The notes under the pieces are model-generated. The model did no database searches. It had not been told where the DNA came from and was given only the letters and a program-made list of their open reading frames with translations. A stretch of 12,918 bases of DNA from an uncultured bacterium. Lineage in GTDB: Bacteria > Cyanobacteriota > Vampirovibrionia > Gastranaerophilales > Gastranaerophilaceae. The stretch spans positions 1 through 12,918 of the forward strand of contig CADCPD010000188.1 of assembly GCA_902803265.1 (NCBI GenBank), in the 5' to 3' direction. A program made the position numbers and the translations under genes. Each line of letters begins with the position of its first letter. Position 1 is the first letter of the stretch. Below are positions 5,793 through 12,713 of the stretch, one piece after another.

Positions 5793-7801
5793 TAATTACC
5801 TACCTCCGGATAGATTGTATACGAGTACATTATATCACATTTTGGATAACGGGTTTTATTGTTAACCATTGTATCATCAATTTTTTGCTTAAATAATTTG
5901 GCAAAATTACGGTCTGCATCTAATATTGCCATAGTTAAAGTTGTTGTACTTCCATCTGTTTCTTTATAGGAATTGTTAAGATATTTTTTATGTATAAGAT
6001 TTTCTTCGTTTAAAAGATTTTCTATTATCTCATTTTCGGCTGAAACAACAATTGTAGCAAATTTATCATTATGAACTTTTGCCTGATTTATTCTTTGTTT
6101 ATTAGCAATTAAGAAATTTGACTTATCTGTTGAAACGGGCAATGCAAAATAAAAATCAGAACCTTTTTCCAATTCACTATCACACCAAATAGCGCCGTTA
6201 TGCGCTTCTAATAACTGACGGGCAATAGAAAGACCTAAACCTGTACCACCGGCTTCACGGGTTAAAGAATTTTCTATTTGCTCAAATCTGTCAAAAACGT
6301 GTTTTAGATTTTCTTTTGCAATCCCCACACCCTCATCATGCACACACACAACAAGATATTTACCTGACAAAACGTCTAAAACATCTTCAAAAATTTCATT
6401 GTGCAATTCAGAAGCATCTTTTACATAAGCACTTATCGTAATTGTTCTATCATTGGGAGTGAATTTAATAGCATTGTTAACAAGATTTACCAATATTTGA
6501 TCAACTCTGTCTATATCAGCAAAAACCTTTACTCCTACATCTTGGATATCCGTGATTATTTTTATATTTTTATCATTTGCAAGACCTTGAAGAGTAGATT
6601 GAACAGCTTTAATAGTATCGTCAATCGTAGTAACAGCAAATTTATAATCCATTTTTCCTGCTTCAATTTTGGAAATATCAAGCAAATCATTAATAATACC
6701 GGATAAGCGTTTTATATTTCTTGAAATTGTATCAATTGCAGGATGCATCTTTTCAGGAAGCGTAAAAAATCTTTTAATATTATCAACCATCCCCTTTATA
6801 ACAGTCAACGGTGTTCTTAATTCATGAGAAACAATAGAAATAAATTCTGATTTAATCTTTTCAAGTTTCTTTAATTTTTTATTTGTTTCATTTATTTCTT
6901 GATACAAAAATGCATTTTTTAAAGGCATTGAAACCTGTTGAATAATTGTTCTAAAAATTTCAACATCAGTAGATGTAAACCCGTTCTCTTTATATATTTC
7001 AACAAGTCCAAAGAAATTCTCTCCAGAACTAATTTGAGAAAACATATTATCATATCTATAAATAGAAAAAGTATGACAATCAATATCGCTTTTTATATGC
7101 TTTTCAAAAATGATATTTTCAACATTTATTTCGTAAGGAGCCTTTTTATTTTTGAATAGATTATTGTAATTAATGCAAGCGTGGTCTTTTAATGAAGCAC
7201 AAAGCTCATCTGATAAAGTATATTTTGAATGAACAATTAAAACGGGCTTATTATCGTTATTAAAGCTCAACACATAGCATAAATCAAAATCTAAAGAACG
7301 ATTTATACCTTCCATCATTAATTCAATAAGTTTGTCTTTTTCTAAAGTCGCTGCAAATTCAGAACTTATATTGTATAAAACTTTCAAAGTATAAAGGCTT
7401 TTAGTATTGTTTTTATTGGTTTCGGCAAGCAAATTGTAAGACAATTTATTTCTAAGATTGGAATTAATTGTAGCAGTTAGCATTTTAGAAGATACATCAC
7501 CAACTAAGAAGGCATCTGCCCATCTTAAAATTTCTTGAGGGATATTGTCATCTTTTGAAAGTACTATTGCAATAATACCATCTCTTGCTGATGTAATTTT
7601 TTTAGGTAAAAATCTTAAATCTGTATTAGAAATATCAATATCAATTATAATAACTTCAGGAGCCATATCTTTTAAGAATTTTAAGCAGTCTTCTTCATCT
7701 TTTTCAAAATATAACTCATAAGCATTCTTATTTATTAATTCATCAACATTTTTAATTTTGTCGTTATTATCAGATAGTAATAATATTTTTGTTTTAGCCA
7801 T
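5792..7801 (-). CDS. hybrid-type sensor histidine kinase (N-terminal receiver-like, GAF-like, HisKA, HATPase)
   Basis: 669 aa, no membrane segment seen, so probably cytoplasmic. Res. 1-125 form a receiver-like fold with a candidate Asp54 (VIIIDIDIS), but the conserved MMP and the Lys of ITKPF are missing and the acidic pocket is weak, suggesting a pseudo-receiver. Res. 137-300 look like a GAF sensor domain, followed by a coiled-coil linker (300-320). HisKA has the phospho-His326 in SHELRTP. The HATPase has NLVNNAIKFT (N box), DEGVGI (G1), VFDRFEQ (F box) and GGTGLGLS (G2), all intact. A tail of about 110 residues (560-669) follows the catalytic domain and I do not recognise it. It is the first gene of the minus-strand unit. 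There is no Shine-Dalgarno, and an extended -10 lies six bases before the ATG. It is the likely partner of the CheY-like protein that overlaps its stop. Confidence 0.93.
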   Translation of the reverse strand: MAKTKILLLSDNNDKIKNVDELINKNAYELYFEKDEEDCLKFLKDMAPEVIIIDIDISNTDLRFLPKKITSARDGIIAIVLSKDDNIPQEILRWADAFLVGDVSSKMLTATINSNLRNKLSYNLLAETNKNNTKSLYTLKVLYNISSEFAATLEKDKLIELMMEGINRSLDFDLCYVLSFNNDNKPVLIVHSKYTLSDELCASLKDHACINYNNLFKNKKAPYEINVENIIFEKHIKSDIDCHTFSIYRYDNMFSQISSGENFFGLVEIYKENGFTSTDVEIFRTIIQQVSMPLKNAFLYQEINETNKKLKKLEKIKSEFISIVSHELRTPLTVIKGMVDNIKRFFTLPEKMHPAIDTISRNIKRLSGIINDLLDISKIEAGKMDYKFAVTTIDDTIKAVQSTLQGLANDKNIKIITDIQDVGVKVFADIDRVDQILVNLVNNAIKFTPNDRTITISAYVKDASELHNEIFEDVLDVLSGKYLVVCVHDEGVGIAKENLKHVFDRFEQIENSLTREAGGTGLGLSIARQLLEAHNGAIWCDSELEKGSDFYFALPVSTDKSNFLIANKQRINQAKVHNDKFATIVVSAENEIIENLLNEENLIHKKYLNNSYKETDGSTTTLTMAILDADRNFAKLFKQKIDDTMVNNKTRYPKCDIMYSYTIYPEVGN

Positions 7802-7807
7802 AACTAT

Positions 7808-7816
7808 ATTTTATCA
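7808..7816 (-). promoter_or_regulatory. extended -10 promoter of the kinase operon, leaderless type
   Basis: The minus strand reads TGATAAAAT, then six bases, then the kinase ATG at 7801, so the predicted start site is the A of ATG. A weak -35 (TTGCCC, 7835-7830, 16-bp spacer) is present. No Shine-Dalgarno exists, and the TAA inside the -10 is an in-frame stop, so the coding start cannot be further upstream. Confidence 0.6.
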
Positions 7817-7850
7817 GCATAAAACAAAGGGGCAAATTCTTAACATATAC

Positions 7851-7879
7851 TTGATTTAGAAAAAATTTTATGATTACAT
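7851..7879 (+). promoter_or_regulatory. possible rpsP promoter
   Basis: TTGATT (7851-7856), a 17-bp spacer, and TGATTACAT (TG at 7871, -10 TTACAT 7874-7879). The -10 match is poor (3 of 6) but the extended TG and -35 help. It would start transcription near 7886, right at the first leader hairpin. It is divergent from the kinase promoter, with about 35 bp between the two. Confidence 0.35.
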
Positions 7880-7887
7880 AGGTTTGT

Positions 7888-7947
7888 GGGTAAGCCATTC
7901 CTCTCTTAGGATTACCCGAAATAAATATCAAGCGGCTAGATATTTAT
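7888..7947 (+). promoter_or_regulatory. structured rpsP 5' leader: two adjacent hairpins
   Basis: Hairpin A (7888-7917): GGGTAA pairs with TTACCC, and after one G-A mismatch CC pairs with GG, leaving a pyrimidine-rich loop. Hairpin B (7921-7947): ATAAATATC pairs perfectly with GATATTTAT around the loop AAGCGGCTA. Only three bases separate them. No U-tract follows either hairpin, so they are not terminators. Structured leaders upstream of ribosomal protein genes are often binding sites for autoregulation. I know of no named family that matches this one. Confidence 0.45.
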
Positions 7948-7977
7948 AACAAAAGATAAATAAAGAAGGAAGAAAAA

Positions 7978-8373
7978 ATGTTAAAAATCAGATTAAAAAG
8001 ATTAGGAGCAAAGAAAGCGCCTACATACAGAGTAATTGTAATTAACTCAACAACAAAAAGAGAAGGTTTACCAATTCAAGAATTAGGACACTATAACCCA
8101 AAAACTAAAGCTATGAAATTAGATAAAGCATCAGCTTTAGATTGGATTAAAAAAGGTGCACAACCTACAGAAACAGTTAAATACTTAATCAACAACTGTA
8201 ATGATGACGGTACATTAAACTATCAAAAGAAAGAAACTGTAAAACTTTCTAAGAAAGCTCAAGCAAAAGCTGCAGCAGAAGCTGAAGCAAAAGCAAAAGC
8301 TGAAGAAGAAGCAAGATTAGCTGCAGAAGCAGCTGCAGCAGAATCAACAGAAGAAGCAGCTCCGGAAGCGTAG
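7978..8373 (+). CDS. rpsP: 30S ribosomal protein S16
   Basis: 131 aa. Res. 1-90 are canonical S16 (MLKIRLKRLGAKKAPTYRVIV, IQELGHYNPKT, DWIKKGAQPTETVKYLI). S16 is an assembly protein of the small ribosomal subunit. Res. 91-131 are a low-complexity Ala/Glu/Lys tail that makes the protein about 40 residues longer than the usual 80-90; it is probably disordered or helical and solvent exposed. The start is supported by AAGGAAG seven bases before the ATG. The gene has its own terminator and is not followed by rimM-trmD-rplS, the common bacterial order. Confidence 0.98.
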   Translation: MLKIRLKRLGAKKAPTYRVIVINSTTKREGLPIQELGHYNPKTKAMKLDKASALDWIKKGAQPTETVKYLINNCNDDGTLNYQKKETVKLSKKAQAKAAAEAEAKAKAEEEARLAAEAAAAESTEEAAPEA

Positions 8374-8393
8374 TTTAATCTCTAAAACTTTTT

Positions 8394-8428
8394 AAAAAGA
8401 GGATAAATTTTTATTTATCCTCTTTTTT
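8394..8428 (+). terminator. intrinsic terminator after rpsP
   Basis: AAAAAGAGGATAAA pairs perfectly over 14 bp with TTTATCCTCTTTTT around a six-base loop, with the T-run (8423-8428) at the 3' side. It lies 20 bp after the rpsP stop. The stem is symmetrical in A/T ends, so it could also work weakly on the minus strand. The folP promoter begins three bases after the T-run. Confidence 0.85.
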
Positions 8429-8430
8429 CA

Positions 8431-8439
8431 TGCTAAAAT
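8431..8439 (+). promoter_or_regulatory. extended -10 promoter of folP, leaderless type
   Basis: TGCTAAAAT is followed by six T and the folP ATG at 8446, putting the expected start site on the A of ATG. There is no Shine-Dalgarno and no clear -35. The preceding rpsP terminator separates folP from rpsP, so folP needs its own promoter. Confidence 0.6.
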
Positions 8440-8445
8440 TTTTTT

Positions 8446-9591
8446 ATGAAAGATTTTTTGCTAAAAACAATTAATAATACTGATTTAGAAAAAGAACTCG
8501 AAATTATAGGCTTTGACAATTCATATAAAAAAATTGCAAAAAACAAATATGAATATTTAAATATAAAAATATATGATTTAACATTACCTCAAGCAAATAT
8601 ATTAAAACAAACAGCTCTTTCAAGCGGTACTGATTGCGCATTAAATAAAAATGTTTTAACAAATACAATTGAAAAAACTGATTGTATTCTTACGGGCTCA
8701 ATTTCACAATTAAAAGACATTTCTAAAAGTCTAAAAAAACAGCAATTCGGTCTAAAAGAATTAAGCGAAAAAATAGAAACATTGATTGAATTAAGAAATA
8801 AAAATACAGAAACAAAATTGGCAGGAATTTTAAATATAACAGAAAATTCTTTTTCAGATGGAGGAAAGTACTTAGCTAAAGAACAAGCTATAGAACATTT
8901 ACACGAACTAATAGAAGATGGCGCAGATATTATTGATATCGGAGCAGAAAGCACAAAACCTTATTCAGAATCCGTAAGCGCAGTTGTTCAATTAGAAAGA
9001 ATTTTACCTGTATTAGAATACATCAGGGAAAACAATATAAAAATCCCAATAAGCATTGACACCAGAAGCAGTGAAGTTGCCAAAAAATGTATTGAAAACG
9101 GAGCTTCAATAATAAATGATGTTTCAGGATTTGACTACGATGAAAAAATGGTAGAAGTAATAAAAAATTCTAATGCAAAAATAATTATTCAACATTCGCA
9201 AGGAACACCTGAACATATGCAGGATAACCCTCAATACGAAAATATTATTGATGAAATATTCAAAGAATTAGAAAATAAAATAAAATTTGCAAAAAATAAC
9301 GAAATAGACAAATCCCGTATAATTATTGACGTAGGAATAGGTTTTGGAAAAAAAAGAAAAGATAATTTTGAACTTTTAAAAAGAATTGAAGATTTTAAAT
9401 CACTAGGGTGTGAAATTATGGTAGGTATTTCAAGAAAATCATTCTTAAATCTTAATGATAATTTTGAAAAAGATATATATTCAACTGCACTTTCTTCTTT
9501 ATTAATAGAAAAAAAAGTTGATTATTTAAGAGTTCACAATGTAAAAATGCATAAGAAGCTATTAGAATTAATGAAAGAATATGGAGAGTAA
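8446..9591 (+). CDS. folP: dihydropteroate synthase with N-terminal extension
   Basis: Condenses 7,8-dihydropterin pyrophosphate with p-aminobenzoate in folate synthesis. 381 aa, versus about 280 for E. coli. Res. 125-381 are the TIM-barrel enzyme: GILNITENSFSDGG (127-140, signature 1), IDIGAESTKP (163-172, signature 2), SIDTRSSEVA, NDVSG, HSQGTPEHMQDNP, DVGIGFGK (295-302), GISRKSF (327-333) and RVHNV. Small departures: TPDSF is TENSF, and DPGIGF is DVGIGF. Res. 1-124 are the extra N-terminal domain known from clostridial and other anaerobe FolP proteins (ANILKQ, GTDCAL, KKQQFGLKEL). The start is fixed by an in-frame TAA 12 bases upstream. It overlaps nothing, and the next gene starts 3 bp after its stop with its ribosome site GGAGAG inside the folP end, so the two form an operon. 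Confidence 0.96.
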   Translation: MKDFLLKTINNTDLEKELEIIGFDNSYKKIAKNKYEYLNIKIYDLTLPQANILKQTALSSGTDCALNKNVLTNTIEKTDCILTGSISQLKDISKSLKKQQFGLKELSEKIETLIELRNKNTETKLAGILNITENSFSDGGKYLAKEQAIEHLHELIEDGADIIDIGAESTKPYSESVSAVVQLERILPVLEYIRENNIKIPISIDTRSSEVAKKCIENGASIINDVSGFDYDEKMVEVIKNSNAKIIIQHSQGTPEHMQDNPQYENIIDEIFKELENKIKFAKNNEIDKSRIIIDVGIGFGKKRKDNFELLKRIEDFKSLGCEIMVGISRKSFLNLNDNFEKDIYSTALSSLLIEKKVDYLRVHNVKMHKKLLELMKEYGE

Positions 9592-9594
9592 AAA

Positions 9595-10287
9595 ATGGAA
9601 GTATTAGCAATAATCCCTGCTAGAGGCGGTTCAAAAGGTATCCCCGGTAAAAATATAAAAGATTTAAACGGAAAACCTTTAATATATTATTCAATAAAAG
9701 CTGGACATGATTCTAAATATGTAACAAGAACTGTACTTTCAACAGAAAGTGAAAAAATAAAAAATGTTGCATTAGATTTAGGATGTGAAGTTGTAGACAG
9801 ACCGATGGAACTTGCACAAGATGAAACTCATACAATACCCGTTTTAATTCAAGTAATTGATTACTTAGAACAAAAAGAAAATTATAAACCTGATGTTGTA
9901 ATATTATTACAGCCAACATGCCCGCTACGTGATGCAAAAGAAATAGATGAAGCGTTTGAATTATTCTTAAATTCAGATTGTGATTCTTGTTTTGCAGTAA
10001 AGAAAATGGGTATAACACATGGTAAATGGTATAAAACTTTAGACGGAGAAATGAAAGCAATATACGATTACAGAAACAGACCTCGAAGACAGGATACAAA
10101 CTTACATATGCCTTTATACGGCGAAACCGGTTCTATTTATATTGTAAAAACCGATGCAATGAGAAAATGTTATGACTTTATAGGCGAAAAACCGGTAGTT
10201 TATGTAGCTCCGTCTATTGATATAGACACTCCGCAAGATTTTGAAGCAATAGCAAAAATATTAAGAGAGCGTGAACAAAAAGCCTAG
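9595..10287 (+). CDS. acylneuraminate cytidylyltransferase family protein (NeuA/PseF-like)
   Basis: 230 aa. It activates a nonulosonic acid (sialic, legionaminic or pseudaminic acid) or a similar sugar acid by transfer of CMP from CTP. Motifs: nucleotide-binding loop IIPARGGSKGIPGKNI (6-21), LLQPTCPLRDAKEIDEA (104-120), RRQD (164-167), GETGSIYIV (176-184) where classic NeuA has ENGAIYI, and the metal-binding DIDTPQDF (209-216). The ribosome site GGAGAG lies just before the ATG, spanning the end of folP. No NeuB/NeuC-type genes are nearby, so the sugar is unknown, and a relative acting on another substrate remains possible. Its TAG shares the tetramer CTAG with the TAG of the convergent prepilin gene. 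Confidence 0.88.
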   Translation: MEVLAIIPARGGSKGIPGKNIKDLNGKPLIYYSIKAGHDSKYVTRTVLSTESEKIKNVALDLGCEVVDRPMELAQDETHTIPVLIQVIDYLEQKENYKPDVVILLQPTCPLRDAKEIDEAFELFLNSDCDSCFAVKKMGITHGKWYKTLDGEMKAIYDYRNRPRRQDTNLHMPLYGETGSIYIVKTDAMRKCYDFIGEKPVVYVAPSIDIDTPQDFEAIAKILREREQKA

Positions 10288-10925
10288 AATTGAGCATTAG
10301 TTAAATAACTATATGAACAATAAACACCTCTGCCTTTTTTTGAACAATCATTGCTGACTTCATAAGGCGGAATATCCTTGCCAAAAGGTTCAAGTCTATC
10401 TTTGTATACGTTAACACCAAAAATATCTTTGCCCCAAGTATTTGGTGCAGCTTTTCCATTCAAATCAAACATTAATGCTAGAACAGAAGACTTATCATAA
10501 AGTTCTCCAAGCCATTTTATACCAACAATTGTATCATTTTGAGTTGTATAAAATCTGTTAAAATAATAGTACTGACCTTCTTTTACACGTTCTGAATTTA
10601 AATATTTTGGTCTATACTTTTTATCTTCAAATTTACTTTCTACTCGCAAATAAGGCTTAAACTCTTTTAAAACAATATCTTCTATTTCTTCGGAGTCCTT
10701 AGCATTTTTTATTTTTTCAGAAAGAGCTGTTTGATATTCAATTGAATTATTTACAAACATCGACTGAAATGCATACGAAACATCGTCATAAGTATGACGC
10801 CACATACTTATTTCTTGAACTTTCTTTGAATCATCAACAACAAGAGGTATAACTAATGCCGAAACAATTAATATTAAAGAAAAAACAATTCCAATTTCAA
10901 CCAAAGTAAAAGCTTTTATTTTCAT
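10284..10925 (-). CDS. type IV pilin-like / pseudopilin protein with prepilin N terminus
   Basis: 213 aa. The N terminus MKIKA-FTLVEIGIVFSLILIVSALVIPLV is a prepilin leader: a short basic peptide, a cut before Phe, Glu at mature position 5 and a ~20-residue hydrophobic helix. The remainder is a soluble domain. A loop FDLNGKAAPNTWGKDIFGV near res. 152-170 resembles the metal-binding loop of pseudopilins, and two Cys close together near the end (DC...YC) could form a disulfide. It would be processed by prepilin peptidase and sit in or on the inner membrane as part of a pilus or type II secretion-like fibre. The ATG overlaps the TAA of the PHP gene (TAATG), so it is coupled to it. No assembly genes are adjacent; such orphan prepilins are numerous in Gastranaerophilales-like genomes (recalled, not checked). 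Confidence 0.85.
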   Translation of the reverse strand: MKIKAFTLVEIGIVFSLILIVSALVIPLVVDDSKKVQEISMWRHTYDDVSYAFQSMFVNNSIEYQTALSEKIKNAKDSEEIEDIVLKEFKPYLRVESKFEDKKYRPKYLNSERVKEGQYYYFNRFYTTQNDTIVGIKWLGELYDKSSVLALMFDLNGKAAPNTWGKDIFGVNVYKDRLEPFGKDIPPYEVSNDCSKKGRGVYCSYSYLTNAQF

Positions 10926-11782
10926 TATTTAGCCATATCCAATCTTTTCTTTTCTTTTAACAAATTGTCGTAAACTGTTTCAGGAATAAAGTTTTTACCT
11001 AAAAGTATTTGTCCGTTTACAGGATTTGGAGCATGAAAATCAGAACCACCTGTTACAATAAGTCCTAATTCCTCAGCCATAGTAGAAAAATATTCAACAA
11101 TTGCAGGAGAATGTTTTCTATGATAAGCTTCAATACCTCTTAAGCCGTAATTCATCAACTCTTTAATAAGTTCTTCAGCAATATCAATATCGTGAGGATG
11201 AGCAATAACAGGAATTCCTCCGGATTCATAAATAATTTCAACCGCATCATGTGGAGAAACTGTTTTTCTATTTACATAAACTGGTGAATTATTATTTATG
11301 TATTTAGAATAAGCCTCCATAACATTAGCTGTTCCTCCTACAGAAGTTATTGCCTTTGCAATATGAGGTCTGCCGATACTTCCATTCTCGGCAACAAGTT
11401 TTGTTATATTTTCAAAAGGAATATTTATCCCCTCTTTTTTCTTTAATAGGTCCAAAATTTCATGAGTTTGATTAATTCTAGCTTGTTGTTGTGTCTTAAC
11501 CATTTCTTTGAAGTCAGAATTTTCAACATCCATAAAATAGCCTAATATATGGACTTCGTAATCCTTATACAAAGTATTAACTTCAATGCCTCTTATAACT
11601 TCAAGTTTGTCTTTTTTATTTTCTTGCTCAAGATATTTTTGAGCAATATCATAAGATAAGATATTGTCATGATCTGTTAACGCTATAACTTCCAATCCGG
11701 CATCAATAGCCAAATCAACAATCTTTTCAGGCGAATAAATACCGTCTGAATAGCAAGTATGAATATGATAATCACCCTTCAT
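10925..11782 (-). CDS. PHP-domain phosphoesterase (TrpH/RnmA-like)
   Basis: 285 aa, complete. The PHP metal site is intact: DYHIHTCYSDG (His6, His8, Asp13), TDHDN (Asp37, His38), RGIEVN (Glu67), VHILGYF (His78), IAHPHD (His195) and SDFHAP (Asp248, His250), plus the GRPHIA motif (138-142). Family members hydrolyse 3',5'-nucleoside bisphosphates such as pAp or trim short RNAs from the 5' end, with a trinuclear metal centre, in the cytoplasm. The start has a strong AGGAGGT at correct spacing, placed immediately after the ymdB stop (15-bp gap). Its neighbourhood with rny and ymdB fits RNA or nucleotide turnover. Confidence 0.93.
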   Translation of the reverse strand: MKGDYHIHTCYSDGIYSPEKIVDLAIDAGLEVIALTDHDNILSYDIAQKYLEQENKKDKLEVIRGIEVNTLYKDYEVHILGYFMDVENSDFKEMVKTQQQARINQTHEILDLLKKKEGINIPFENITKLVAENGSIGRPHIAKAITSVGGTANVMEAYSKYINNNSPVYVNRKTVSPHDAVEIIYESGGIPVIAHPHDIDIAEELIKELMNYGLRGIEAYHRKHSPAIVEYFSTMAEELGLIVTGGSDFHAPNPVNGQILLGKNFIPETVYDNLLKEKKRLDMAK

Positions 11783-11789
11783 TATACAT

Positions 11790-11796
11790 ACCTCCT
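11790..11796 (-). promoter_or_regulatory. strong Shine-Dalgarno of the PHP gene
   Basis: The minus strand reads AGGAGGTATGT beginning one base after the ymdB stop codon and seven bases or so before the ATG at 11782. It is one of the two best ribosome sites in the window, and matches the complement of the candidate sRNA linker at 10 of 11 bases. Confidence 0.7.
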
Positions 11797-11797
11797 A

Positions 11798-12640
11798 TTA
11801 TTCAATTGATTTTTCACTTTCAATCTCCTTATTTTTATCTGTATCAATATTAAAATTAAGTCTTTTTATATCTGTTGAAATACCAGTAAGCAAATCAAGA
11901 GAAATTTCAACAGCATTAATTTGTGCCAAAGTACCAGAGGCAACTTCATATCTATAAGGTAAATGAGTAAGGATGCGTTTTAAAGAAACTTCATAATCCA
12001 TACCTATAACACTATCTACACTACCGCAAAAACCAACATCTGTAATATAAGCCATATTACCTAAAATTTGTTCATCAGCTGTCTGAACATGAGTATGAGT
12101 ACCTAAAACTGCACTAACACCTATTGTTGAACAATATTTTGCAAAACAAATTTTTTCAGCAGTAGCTTCCGCATGAAAATCTATAATAATATTCGGCGTA
12201 ACAGCTTTTATTTCTTTTATTTTTTCTTTCATTATTTCAAAAGGTGAATCCAAAGGCTGCATAAAGACTCTGCCTAAAAAATTTAATACAGCAATTTTAG
12301 AATCTTTAACATCAAAATATTTTAAACCTTCTCCGTTAACTGATTTTTCATAATTGTAAGGTCGTAAAAGGATATCCGAATTATCAATAATAGAAAAGAC
12401 GTCTTTTTTATCCCAAATATGATTACCGCTTGTCATACAATTTATACCAGATTCAGTAAGCTCGTTGTAATTTTTAGAAGTCAAACCAAAACCATGAGAT
12501 GCATTTTCAACATTTGCAATTACAAAATCCGGCATCTGATTTCGTTCTGATAAATCAGATAAATAGTTTATTACAGCATTTCTGCCTACTCGTCCTACAA
12601 TATCTCCAAAAAATAAAATTTTTATAATATTACTTTGCAT
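11798..12640 (-). CDS. ymdB: YmdB-family metallophosphoesterase (2',3'-cyclic-nucleotide phosphodiesterase)
   Basis: 280 aa from the ATG at 12640. A TTG at 12652 would add four residues but has no ribosome site and overlaps a -10-like sequence. Metal-site motifs of the TIGR00282 family are all present: FFGDIVGRVGR (Asp13), ANVEN (Asn43, Glu45), SGNHIWD (Asn73, His74), DFHAEAT (Asp154, His156) and GTHTHVQTAD (His182, His184), followed by ITDVGFCG. YmdB in Bacillus hydrolyses 2',3'-cAMP/cGMP, influences RNase Y-dependent mRNA levels and lies next to rny, as here. The last ~30 residues are a charged tail. TAAAAT (12657-12652) lies 11 bases before the ATG and could give a separate short-leader transcript. 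Ribosome signal is weak (GGGA). Confidence 0.93.
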   Translation of the reverse strand: MQSNIIKILFFGDIVGRVGRNAVINYLSDLSERNQMPDFVIANVENASHGFGLTSKNYNELTESGINCMTSGNHIWDKKDVFSIIDNSDILLRPYNYEKSVNGEGLKYFDVKDSKIAVLNFLGRVFMQPLDSPFEIMKEKIKEIKAVTPNIIIDFHAEATAEKICFAKYCSTIGVSAVLGTHTHVQTADEQILGNMAYITDVGFCGSVDSVIGMDYEVSLKRILTHLPYRYEVASGTLAQINAVEISLDLLTGISTDIKRLNFNIDTDKNKEIESEKSIE

Positions 12641-12660
12641 TTCAAGTCCCAATTTTATCG

Positions 12661-12695
12661 TAAATCTATCCCGAAAATAAGTCGGGATAGATTTA
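12661..12695 (-). terminator. 14-bp perfect hairpin between rny and ymdB (possible terminator or processing site)
   Basis: TAAATCTATCCCGA pairs without mismatch with TCGGGATAGATTTA around a seven-base loop. It starts 19 bp after the rny stop. No U-run follows on either strand beyond the ATTTA in the stem, so it is not a standard intrinsic terminator. It may partially separate ymdB from rny or protect an mRNA end. Confidence 0.5.
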
Positions 12696-12713
12696 TAAAT
12701 CCAAATTTAAAAA

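Noticed and set aside
12641..12652. TTG start of ymdB at 12652.
   Set aside because: No ribosome site, overlaps a -10-like TAAAAT, and the ATG at 12640 gives the usual family N terminus.
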